Shown here: positions 24,086 to 33,184 of the stretch, piece after piece | How positions within the stretch are numbered: position 1 is the stretch's first letter | How the letters are laid out: each line of letters opens with the position of its first letter | Assembly: GCF_000787575.1 (NCBI RefSeq) | Contig: NW_012236527.1 | Span: 558,001 to 622,000, forward strand | Origin: Acytostelium subglobosum LB1 | Taxonomy: Eukaryota > Evosea > Eumycetozoa > Acytosteliales > Acytosteliaceae | Direction: 5' to 3' | Length of the DNA: 64,000 nucleotides | The notes under the pieces: generated by a model | What the model saw: only the letters and a program-made list of their open reading frames with translations | Told to the model about the DNA's origin: nothing | Database searches by the model: none | Program-made: the position numbers and the translations under genes

Positions 24086-26191
24086 TCATCTCAACAAATA
24101 ATGTCCAAGATAGAGGGCTGGAAGTATAGCTGTTACTGCTGCTGTGGCTATCGCCAACCAAGACCATTGTCGCATGAAGGAGGAGGATTTGGGTACCATT
24201 GTTGGGACCTTTGTAAGGTCAATGGATTTAAAACTGATGGTCCTCTGTTCAGGTTGTTTCAATAGACCAATATCCTCTCCAAAGATTCGGCACCATGAAT
24301 GAAGGCTTGGCTGTTTTCCTTGTTGTAGGTCGGCACAATATGACGTATTGCGCACAGACATACCATGCCTCTCTTTAGGTCCTGAGAAAAGTACAATGAA
24401 ATCAATGACGTTGGGATAGATCGAGAACAAATGTTTGATTATCATTTCTTTCAACCTTGATGAATGAGAATGCTCGTCGTGAAGATGAAATCCAATGGTT
24501 AGCAAATCCAAATGGTTGTCCAATGATGGCAAAGTGATTGGTTGACCATCAGGATTGGTCAAGTCAAAGCTTGAATCTGATTGCAACTTGATCACGTGTG
24601 ACTCTAATATGCCAAGTCCTCGAAGGGATGCTGGAAGATTAGTGCCCTTGATGGTGCTTATCTTTGAAAGTTCTAAGTCAATCAGACCTGTTGGAAGATT
24701 TTTCAGTGGTTGATTAAATAACGGACCCATCCTCAACTCTGTGATTGAATCTGGCAGTGAGTTTGGCAACAACTTTTGATTGAAGGATAAACCAAAGTCC
24801 AAAAGTTGGAGAGTTGGTGGAAGCATTCCTGGCTCAATCACTTGGTCGAACTGATTACCCAAATATAATCGTACGACTGAGGAGTTCTTCAAGTTGGGTC
24901 CAAATATTGATTGAAACGGATGATTGCAGTGTTCACCCAAATATAGGTTTGTGATTGAACTTGGAATTGGTAAATGCTCCATATGTTGCTCATGCCAAAT
25001 ATCTGGATTGATTGACAATGTATGAACAGATGATGGAATGTCATCAATATGCATTGGTCTGCTTGAAGGAATATTCAAATTGGTGATTGATTGATGTTCC
25101 TTGAGAGTGAAGTATGTCAAGAAGTTTTGTCCAATCGCCAATGACTTGAGTGAGAGTGGAAGTAGACCATCAAGTGGCTGAGCGAACATTTCTCCAAACA
25201 CAAGCGCCGTCAATGATACAGGCAAAGTGTCTGATTTGATGGGTTGATTGAAGTAGAAGTTGAACCTCAATGTGAGAAGAGACTTGGGCAAAGTCATGGG
25301 CTCGATCTCTTGGTTGAACATCTCTCCAAACTCCAACTCGGTAAGTGATGAAGGGAGGTAACCTGGCTCCACTGGTTGGTTGAAACAGTAACCAAACCTC
25401 AAAGTCAGCAATGATGGAGGGAGCCAAACATTGTCGGCAAGAGGTAAATTGAACAGCTCTCCAAAAGTGAGCGAAGTGAGAGAGTATGGCAGTGAGTATT
25501 GATCAATTGGATGATTGAATCGAATGCCACAGATCAACGTTGTCAGTGATGGGAACTTGGCTGCAAAGTACTTTCCAATGCGTTGATCAAAGCAATGACT
25601 GAGCGTGACTGTCTTGATCTGATCTGATGATTGATAGGTCTCAGGACAACACTTGAGTATCATTGGTGGTATTTGCTGCGCCATCTCCTTCTCAATGTTC
25701 ATCTTGAGTATCATCAACATCATGTAATGCCTATCTTGTACAACTCGTTGTTCACCCAACAGTTTAGATTGATGTAATAATTTGAACATGGCCACCTCCC
25801 CAGGATTATTGTGCTGTTGTAATTGTTCGTTTTGCTCCCATTGCTCGTCAAGTATCTCCTCCATATCCGGAGTCTCTGGCTCTATCTCAAGATATAGTTG
25901 CTCCAAACGTGCACGAGCGGCCTCTTCGGTTACAAGGGCGAGTGCGTCGTTGTCTCGTTGAAGCACTTGTAGTAATTGGAGTCGGTCAGCAGTGCCACCA
26001 ACATACAACTGGACAGTATCTGGTGTGTTGAAGCTGTCCAATACACTGTTCATTATAGTATGGAATCGTTTGCATGTGAGGCCCAAACAGATGATATCAA
26101 TTCCATAATCCAATGTATAATCCTCTCTATCTGATTTTGAAATAATCATTTCAAATATATGTTTGATTGCAATGTTTGGTAAGTTCTCCAT
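24086..26191 (-). CDS. FNIP-repeat protein 2, with C-terminal membrane helix
   Basis: A single exon of 701 residues beginning MENLPNIAIKHIFEMIISKS. The layout is the same as FNIP protein 1: F-box-like N-terminus, Glu/Gln-rich coil, FNIP repeats (LPSSLTELEFGEMFNQEIE, LPVSLTALVFGEMFAQPLD), then a divergent C-terminal domain (IIKHLFSIYPNVIDFIVLF). A membrane helix closes it (AIATAAVTAILPALYLGHYL). Within the repeats long DNA stretches (around 25140-25440) are almost identical to 22500-22800 in gene 1, while the ends differ more. This suggests recent duplication or conversion of the repeat core. Confidence 0.88.
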   Translation of the reverse strand: MENLPNIAIKHIFEMIISKSDREDYTLDYGIDIICLGLTCKRFHTIMNSVLDSFNTPDTVQLYVGGTADRLQLLQVLQRDNDALALVTEEAARARLEQLYLEIEPETPDMEEILDEQWEQNEQLQQHNNPGEVAMFKLLHQSKLLGEQRVVQDRHYMMLMILKMNIEKEMAQQIPPMILKCCPETYQSSDQIKTVTLSHCFDQRIGKYFAAKFPSLTTLICGIRFNHPIDQYSLPYSLTSLTFGELFNLPLADNVWLPPSLLTLRFGYCFNQPVEPGYLPSSLTELEFGEMFNQEIEPMTLPKSLLTLRFNFYFNQPIKSDTLPVSLTALVFGEMFAQPLDGLLPLSLKSLAIGQNFLTYFTLKEHQSITNLNIPSSRPMHIDDIPSSVHTLSINPDIWHEQHMEHLPIPSSITNLYLGEHCNHPFQSIFGPNLKNSSVVRLYLGNQFDQVIEPGMLPPTLQLLDFGLSFNQKLLPNSLPDSITELRMGPLFNQPLKNLPTGLIDLELSKISTIKGTNLPASLRGLGILESHVIKLQSDSSFDLTNPDGQPITLPSLDNHLDLLTIGFHLHDEHSHSSRLKEMIIKHLFSIYPNVIDFIVLFSGPKERHGMSVRNTSYCADLQQGKQPSLHSWCRIFGEDIGLLKQPEQRTISFKSIDLTKVPTMVPKSSSFMRQWSWLAIATAAVTAILPALYLGHYLLR

Positions 26192-26399
26192 TATTAATAC
26201 TACTAGGTATATATTATTATCTCGTATATGTTTATAATTTATTATTACACACTATGATTAGATGACAAATAATGGATGGATGCTGGTTGTTCCAACAAAA
26301 TGATGATCAGAAAAGTGGCTTTGCTAAAAAACACGATCACTTTTGGTGTCCTGAACAGATATTATCTTCTTTCTTCTTTCTTTGACAAATGTGTTGTCC
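26192..26399. other. Intergenic stretch upstream of FNIP gene 2
   Basis: AT-rich start-proximal DNA with no gene seen. Listed because it separates FNIP gene 2 from the relic that follows. Confidence 0.3.
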
Positions 26400-26734
26400 A
26401 ATGAGTATCAAAGGTGTGCTGCAGCTATTGGTATCCACCACAATGCTGACGACGATGATCTGTCACTCTGTACCTCCTCACAACTATGCTGTTGACATTG
26501 GGATAATCAACTAGCAACTGTTTGATTATTGGTTGTTTCCAACTCGAATTGATATATCGGTTGGAGCCTGTGGGCAAGGTGGATGTGATGGCAACATTGA
26601 CTCTATATCAGCTGGCTGAATAACATCTATACTAGGCAACACCAACTCGAGCAGACCCTTTACGCCAACCATGTTCTCAAAGTAGGCACTCAATGAGAGT
26701 GTCGTGATTGATGTTGGGAGTGTCACTCTGGTAA
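26400..26734 (-). pseudogene. Decayed C-terminal fragment of a fourth FNIP gene
   Basis: Directly downstream of the stop of FNIP gene 3, the same strand reads TLPTSITTLSLSAYFENMVG, an FNIP-like repeat. After about 50 more residues the frame stops. In another frame it then continues as KQPIIKQLLVDYPNVNSIVV, which matches the C-terminal domain of its neighbours (VIKQLLSDYYPNVTNICV in gene 3). The order and spacing fit the last third of an FNIP gene with at least one frameshift and no N-terminus. I read it as the remnant of a further tandem copy. Confidence 0.65.
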
Positions 26735-28849
26735 TTATTTATGACGCCAGAGCAGTCTACCAATGTACAATGCTACTGGAATCATGATGGCAACTGCTGT
26801 GATCCACATGAACGATTGATGTTGATCACTAACATGATCGGTTGGACCTTTTGAAGATGAAGAAGGAGTTGTAGTCGTGGAAGTAGTTGGATCACAAATT
26901 GATAAATCCATACTATAGAGTTTGCACCTGTTGTCATTTGTGTGTACTCCATGATCGTAGAGTATGAACCATGAATGCACAGGTGTAATCCTTCGTGTTG
27001 TAATCAACTTTGTAATTGAGTTTGAATGATGTTCGTCGGTTGAGGTGACAAAGTGAACACAAATGTTGGTAACATTCGGATAATAATCTGACAACAACTG
27101 TTTGATTACCAATATCCTTGTCCTATCATCGTTGATTTCGTCCGCCATAGTAATTGAAATTGATAATGAGTCCAATCGAAGGTTGTTGGATGGAATGAGT
27201 ATCGACTGATCAGCCTTGAATTCTAGACATCGTGAATGCGGTCGGTGGTCAGCGTTATATATTATCACCAACATAATATGTTTGAGTGATTGAGGTATAT
27301 TGTTGAGATTGAGAATGCCCATCGTAGGTATCCATAGCTTCAATAGTGATGAAGGGAGGTTGTCCAGTGACAGTGGCTTGGTGTAGTTGGCTCCAAGCCT
27401 CAACTCTGTAATCGAGTCTGGCAGCGAGTTGGGCAGGAGAGAATGATTAAAGCTGCTGCCAAATACCAATCGTTTGAGGGTCGATGGGAGCAAACCAGGA
27501 ACAATGATTTGTTTGAATGCTTTACCAAAGGTTAATGATGTCAGCGAGGAAGATGGCAAGCTTTGTCCAAGATACTGATCAAACATCCCATCAAAGTAGT
27601 CATACAATGTGAGTGATGTCAGTGTTGATGGTATCATCTCAACATCCAATGGATGAAGCAGAAGTGTATGAACTGTTGGTGGCAAGTCCTCCATCTTGAT
27701 CGGGCAGTACACCATCGATGTGAACTCAAGTGAGGTGATGGATGTCTGTCGACGAAGCGTAAGTGGCTGCAAGAAGTTGGGGCCAAATGCCAAGGACTTG
27801 ATTGATATAGGCAGTCGATCGTCGATCGGTTGATTGAACATTCCAACAAACTTTAGATGCAAAAGTGATTGTGGCAGTGTATCAGGCTGTATCGGTTGAT
27901 TGAAATAGAAGCCAAACGAGAGGAATTGAAGCTCGCGTGGCAAGGATGCTGGGTGTAGCGGGCAGTTGAACATGTGTCCAAGCTTCAATGACTTGAGTGA
28001 CCATGGGAGACAACCAGGTTCAAACGGTTTGTTGTAACAATATCCAAACGATAGCTTCTCCAATGAGTTTGGGAGTGAGCCTGGGGCCAGTGAAGTGTTG
28101 AACATGTCTCGTAGCTTTAGTGATATGAGCGTCGTTGGCAACGAATGTGGCGCGATCACATTGTTGAAGCCAAGACCACAATCCAGCTTGGTGAATGATG
28201 GAGCATCCCCGAATATGCCAGGAGTGATCGGTTGATGGAATCCAGGTCCTAGACCCAAGGTTGTGATGCTCCATGGCAGTGAGCGATGCATGGTGTTATC
28301 CTTAGCCCTGCCCACCACTGACAATGTGAAGTATGCAGTTTGAGACGGCTCAACAAGTTGAATGATGTGCTGCTCAATCTGCGTTGATGGGTCCACATGC
28401 GGTGGCTGTATATGCCTCAGGTGTATCACCAACTTCATGCCTCTCATCAATCGGAATAAATTGTCTGGATCCGCAACATCCTCCTCTTGTATTTGTAGTG
28501 GATCTTGAACTCCTAACAACACAGATATGTCTGGTTGTCCTTGTCCTTGTCCTTGTTGTCCTTGTTGTTGATGTTGTTGTTGATGATGAATGAGTCTTTG
28601 TTGACGTTGTTCTTCACTCTCACCAATGAACATCAATGCTGTTTCAGGTACATGTCTATGACCTTGCTGTATAAAGTCAGAGTTGTTTAGTATTACTCTA
28701 TGATTATGGCTAACGATATTGAAGAACCTCTTATTCACCAGAGCTAAACAGAGCATATCCAATGTAGTATCCATCCTCTGTCTGGCTGTTATACATTCAT
28801 TCATTATTGTCAACATATGATTGATCACATAGGTTGGTAGACTATCCAT
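26735..28849 (-). CDS. FNIP-repeat protein 3, with C-terminal membrane helix
   Basis: A single exon of 704 residues starting MDSLPTYVINHMLTIMNECI. It has an F-box-like start, a Gln/Gly-rich run (QQHQQQGQQGQGQGQ) and FNIP repeats (LPNSLEKLSFGYCYNKPFE, LPWSLKSLKLGHMFNCPLH). The YPNV-containing C-terminal domain and a final membrane helix (MWITAVAIMIPVALYIGRLL) ending WRHK complete it. It shares layout with FNIP proteins 1 and 2 but is clearly older in sequence. Function unknown; the family is a surface- or organelle-anchored repeat solenoid by inference. Confidence 0.88.
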   Translation of the reverse strand: MDSLPTYVINHMLTIMNECITARQRMDTTLDMLCLALVNKRFFNIVSHNHRVILNNSDFIQQGHRHVPETALMFIGESEEQRQQRLIHHQQQHQQQGQQGQGQGQPDISVLLGVQDPLQIQEEDVADPDNLFRLMRGMKLVIHLRHIQPPHVDPSTQIEQHIIQLVEPSQTAYFTLSVVGRAKDNTMHRSLPWSITTLGLGPGFHQPITPGIFGDAPSFTKLDCGLGFNNVIAPHSLPTTLISLKLRDMFNTSLAPGSLPNSLEKLSFGYCYNKPFEPGCLPWSLKSLKLGHMFNCPLHPASLPRELQFLSFGFYFNQPIQPDTLPQSLLHLKFVGMFNQPIDDRLPISIKSLAFGPNFLQPLTLRRQTSITSLEFTSMVYCPIKMEDLPPTVHTLLLHPLDVEMIPSTLTSLTLYDYFDGMFDQYLGQSLPSSSLTSLTFGKAFKQIIVPGLLPSTLKRLVFGSSFNHSLLPNSLPDSITELRLGANYTKPLSLDNLPSSLLKLWIPTMGILNLNNIPQSLKHIMLVIIYNADHRPHSRCLEFKADQSILIPSNNLRLDSLSISITMADEINDDRTRILVIKQLLSDYYPNVTNICVHFVTSTDEHHSNSITKLITTRRITPVHSWFILYDHGVHTNDNRCKLYSMDLSICDPTTSTTTTPSSSSKGPTDHVSDQHQSFMWITAVAIMIPVALYIGRLLWRHK

Positions 28850-29059
28850 TCTCTTCTCTATCTCTATCTCTCTCTCTCTGTCTCTCTGTCACTCTGTCAC
28901 TCGAGGGTTGAGTCAATCAAACTTTGATGAACAGGTCAAGGGTTGGAGTGAGGGCAAGGGTAAGGGTTTGGGGTTAGGGCGAGGGCAAGGGTAAGGGTAA
29001 GGGTTTAAGGTTTATTGGAAGGAAGTAGTGTAACAAGGTCCTGAAGCATTAGTCGTTGC
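28850..29059. repeat. CT-repeat and G-rich telomere-like tract upstream of FNIP gene 3
   Basis: Next to the FNIP 3 start lies a TCTC/TCTG microsatellite (28855-28905). From about 28938 to 29010 the plus strand is a run of GGG blocks separated by short spacers (GGGTAAGGGTTTGGGG, GGGTAAGGGTAAGGG). There are more than eight GGG blocks, enough for G-quadruplex folding, and the unit resembles degenerate TTAGGG-type repeats. It sits in the presumed promoter of FNIP 3 and just beyond the stop of the LPMO-like gene. Confidence 0.75.
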
Positions 29060-30103
29060 TTAGAACATAAACACGGCGGCGATCAAAGAGACGGCAACCA
29101 AGATAATGGATGGAACCATTGAGGAGGCAGCATTGCGGGAGCATGGGTAGAGACCCAAATGGAGGTTGGTAGTCTTGCACTGTAATCATTTGATTGATTG
29201 ATTGAATGATTGTTTGATGTTAGTATCATTCATTGAATGAGAGTGCTAGGATTAAGGATGGTAAACCCATGGAATACATACATCAGTGTTCATGTTAACG
29301 CAATCAGAATAAGTGTTAAGGTTGATTGGCTTCTTCTCGGCTGAGGTTGAACCTGGGTCCAATGGGAAGTTCTCTTGGCAGACGTACTTGGCGTAGGAGG
29401 TTCTGCAAGCGGTTCCATTGTCTCCAAAGACCAATGGGTTGGCAATGTTGGCGGTGAAGGCAGCCTTGACGTCATTGTCGATCTGGGCGGCGGTCTGACC
29501 GATTGGGATCATGACTCTGTGGTTGTTGGCGTACTCACCGCAGAACTTCAAGTCCTCGGCGAGGACGGTGACGAGCTGATCGGACTTGGTGGTGTTGCAA
29601 GTCTCGGCAATGTTGATGGTGGCGCATGAGAACCAGTTCGAGTCGGACTTGACCTGCATGGTGCACTTGTTGTTGGCACAGGTGACGTCTGGGACGGTCA
29701 TGCTGAAGGTGAAGGTAGTCTCAGCGTTTGGTGTTGGGCCAGTGACTGTGACTGGGGTGTTGAAGTTGGTGCCTCCATTGGTATCCAATGACACTGTGAT
29801 TGGTCCACGTCCATCAGCAGCAATAACCTTCCACTCAATGGTAGTCTAAATTATATGAAATAATAAATTAATTAATATTGATCGAAAGGCTGGTGGAACT
29901 ATCCCATCACATCAATCACATGGGATACTTACTGGCTTGCCCTTGCAGTATGTGTAGACGGCAGTGGTTGCGGCCGTACCACCTCCACATGGGGAGGTCT
30001 TGCTTGGGTTGGTGTTCCATGGGGTTGGGACAGTGAGCACAGAGTGCGAGTAGACCTGGCTGATGGCCAAGGCAATAAGGCAGAGAGATAAGATAATTCT
30101 CAT
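29060..30103 (-). CDS. Secreted GPI-type protein with LPMO/BIM1-like copper-binding fold
   Basis: Three exons (30103-29933, 29845-29282, 29179-29060) give 284 residues. The signal peptide (ILSLCLIALAISQVYS) is predicted to be cut before HSVLTVPTPWN, leaving a histidine as residue 1. A CGGG motif follows about 20 residues later. A beta-rich core ends in NWFSCATINI, reminiscent of the YxCADV strand of LPMO and BIM1/X325 proteins. After a second Cys-rich domain (about 170-250) the last exon encodes a hydrophobic C-terminus (SIILVAVSLIAAVFMF) without basic residues, fitting a GPI signal. N-terminal His is the copper-brace hallmark. I infer copper binding at the cell surface; whether it oxidises polysaccharide or handles copper is open. 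Exon GC content suggests strong expression. Confidence 0.62.
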
Positions 30104-30978
30104 TTTGTATAATTTATATATTTGTGTATTTGTACAGGTAATAATAAGTCAGTGTGATTGGTGAGAAAATGATATGTTGGCGCAGTTAGTTGAGTGCAGT
30201 AGTATGTTGGTCCTTGCCTTTGGAATGAATGAAGAGAGAGAGACTGCCGACAATTGTTGATGTCTCTATGTATGTGTGGTGGGGTGTTTGTGATGGTGTG
30301 ATGTTGTCAAGGGTTTTGTTTGAATGAAATGGACAGTGTTTTCGATATTTTGGGCCACGCAACACTCAGATGTTTTCTCGACAAGATGGCAACAACACAG
30401 TTATGGGGGTTTGAAAAGAGGAGGGATCATAGGCGTTTTGAAAAAACATAACCCATTTTTGGAGTGACGTCAACAATAAAGCCTCAGACTCAACCGACTT
30501 TGGTAGGACAAGTGTGTTTCGAATATTTGCTAGGTTCGATATATTGTGATGATGCCACTTCAATTACAATCCATCAAGTATGTGTTGTCATTACGATACT
30601 CGAAACCAGGAGAATCATGGGCAGTCGTGACCGGGACCATCACCAAGTGTTTAACTTTGCGTCATCATCAAATCCATCACATTGGGTTGACGGTCTTCCA
30701 CATGATCATAAGGTACCTTGGCTTGGTGTCATTGATGTCCCCGACAAAGTATGTAGGGGATCATTATTATTTAATTAAAGGTAAAGTAAGAAAGTCAGGC
30801 ATTATCATGTTAACATGCATGTGGATGATAGTTCAAAAGGAGGGTTCCTTCCTTTGATTGGTTGAATGAATGATTGATTGATTGAGTGATGTGGGTCCTC
30901 AAGGACTTGCCTCTTGGACATCCACGACACGAATCAAACACAGACAGACACACGCACATGTGTGGAGCCAACAACAGC
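30104..30978. other. Intergenic stretch
   Basis: About 870 bases between the starts-side of the LPMO-like gene and the 3' end of phosphoglycerate dehydrogenase. There is GAGAG-rich DNA at 30225-30245 and GATT repeats at 30865-30885. Open frames on both strands at 30460-30780 overlap each other and show no recognisable domain. No gene called. Confidence 0.35.
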
Positions 30979-32503
30979 TTAATACAACACTCTTGTCTTG
31001 ATGGAGTGCGGCAGCTCAGAGATCTTCTTCTTGATCTCCTTGGAGGCAGCCTTGTCGACGTCGGCGATGATGTATCCAATCTGCTTGGTGGTCGACAGGA
31101 TCTGGCTAGAGACGTTGAACTCGGAGAGAATGTTGTTGATGTCACGCAGCACACCAGGACGGTTCTGATGGATGTTGAGGATGCGGTGAGTCTCCTGCGA
31201 CACGGGGATCGAGATCTCGGGGAAGTTGACCGAGCCCTCGGAACCGCCGTGGTTGATAAAGTTGGTGATCAGGTCAGACACCTCGGCACCGATGGCCTCC
31301 TGCGCCTCCTCTGTGCTGCCACCAATGTGTGGCGTGAGGATGGTGTTGGGACAGCCCTGCAGCACGTTCTCCCAGTCCTTGCAGTTTGCCTCGGGCTCCC
31401 ATGGGTAGACATCGACGGCGGCACCGGCGATCCTGCCCTCCTTGAGCGCCTTGGCCAGAGCGTCAATGTCGACGACCTTGCCACGCGAGGCGTTGAGCAG
31501 GTAGGAGTCCTTCTTCATCATGTTCAGCTCGTCCGTGCTGATCATGTTGCGCGTCAGCTCAGTGTCGGGCACGTGCAGCGACACGTACTTGGACGTCTCG
31601 AGCAGTGTCTTCATATCGTGCACCGACTTGCTGTTGCCCAGTGGCAGCTTCCTGGACGTGTCGTAGTATTGAACGTTCATGCCCATTGCCTCGGCCAACA
31701 CCGACAACTGTGAACCAATATGACCATAACCAATGATACCCAATGTCTTTCCTCTAATCTCATGGCAATCCTTTGACTCCTTGCGCCAAACCTTTGTATG
31801 CATCTCTGAGCTTCTATCTCCAAGCTTCCTAGACAAGATAATGATCTCTGCAATCATCAACTCGGCTGTTGATCGAATGATTGAATGAATGAATGGGTCA
31901 ATGAATGAGTGAGTCGCGGTAGTCTCGCGGGGCCATTCAATCCTTCGCGTTAACAATACATACCAACACTTCTGGAGTTACAGAATGGCGAGTTAAACAC
32001 TGGGATCTAGAGGTTGCGCGAGAGAATGAGTAAGTGACTCGAGGGTCGCGAAAGAGTGAGATGATACTTACACCCTTGGACTCGGCATAGGCAAGGTCGA
32101 CTTGGTCAGTACCGATACAGAAACAACCGATGGCCATGAGACGCTTGGCCTCGGCAAGGACCTTGGCAGTGAGCTTGGTCTTGCTGCGCAGACCGACGAC
32201 GTGGACGTCCTTGATCTTCTCCATCAGCTGCTCCTCAGACAATGCCGAGCCGAGCGACTCGATGCTAAAGCCCTGGTTCTTGAAGGTCTGGATGGCAGCG
32301 GTGTGAATGTTCTCGAGCAACAGGATCTTGATCTTCTCCTTGGGGAAGGACAGATGTGGCGACGTCGACATTGTTGGTTCCATTGCGCTAGATAGTAAAC
32401 TTATATTGTTGGTGGCTGAAGGGCTGTGGGACACGTCACGTCTAATGAATGTTGGTTGTGCTTTGTTTGTAGCTGTTGGTGAAAGTAGTGGCTGATTGCT
32501 CAT
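30979..32503 (-). CDS. serA: D-3-phosphoglycerate dehydrogenase
   Basis: First step of serine synthesis: NAD-dependent oxidation of 3-phosphoglycerate. Three exons: 32503-32072, a 43-nt micro-exon 32006-31964, and 31865-30979; 453 residues. The micro-exon supplies IPVFNSPFCNSRSV, without which the substrate domain would be broken. Visible are the substrate-site VGLRSKTKLT, the Rossmann motif GIIGYGHIGSQLSVLAEAMG, catalytic Arg/Glu/His in NASRGKVVD, EGRIAGAAVDVYPWEPE and LTPHIGGSTEEAQ, and a C-terminal ACT domain (HQNRPGVLRDINNILSEFNV). The ACT domain usually mediates serine feedback. The first 40 residues are a Ser/Thr-rich extension with another Met at about residue 41 (MEPTMSTSPHL); either may start the protein. 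Confidence 0.95.
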
Positions 32504-33184
32504 TTCGTCGTCTACTTGTAGTCTTGTTGTTTGTTGATTGACAAGTTATTATTAATATTATTTAATATTATATATTATTTGATCTATCCTTAGCTCTATC
32601 GTCGTTACAGTACGGCACCTGATAATGAATGAATGAGTGAATGAATGAATGAAAGAATGAGTGAGAGTGTTAGTGACAAAGTGTATGAGGTTATGTCGTT
32701 TGTTCACAATTCATTGCCAGATTTGGACCATCTACACACTAACACTTACACTAACATTCGTTTGTCGGTTTGTCGTGTTGGGGGTGGTGTGGGTAGCCTA
32801 AGACCCTGCAGCAACCACCAACCCGATATCGGGAAGGATAAAGTGGACAAATATCCGAATAAAAAGTTGGTCTCCCATCTCGTTTTGACCATCAAACCTT
32901 CAGCAATGACTCATTCGCTCGATTCCAATGACAATGGGAAATATTTATTATTTGCTTGATTTGCTGCCCGTTCCCAAGATGGGAACATCAATCAACCATC
33001 AATGAGCAAATGAAGAATACTCAAATGAATATGTTGACGAAGAGTTGGAAGATGGGAATGTTCTTGGATAGAGTCTATCCAACTACATGTTCATCATGTA
33101 GTTGCGAAGAGTTTATTATGTGTGTGATTGTTGTTGTAATTGGAGTAGGGGAAGGGTAGTACAGAGCTAGGATTGATAAGTTAA
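32504..33184. other. Intergenic stretch
   Basis: Upstream of phosphoglycerate dehydrogenase, with an AT block (32540-32585), AATG repeats (32620-32660) and an inverted ACATGTTCATCATGTAGT-type match near 33090-33106. Small plus-strand frames here are repeat translations. No gene. Confidence 0.4.
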
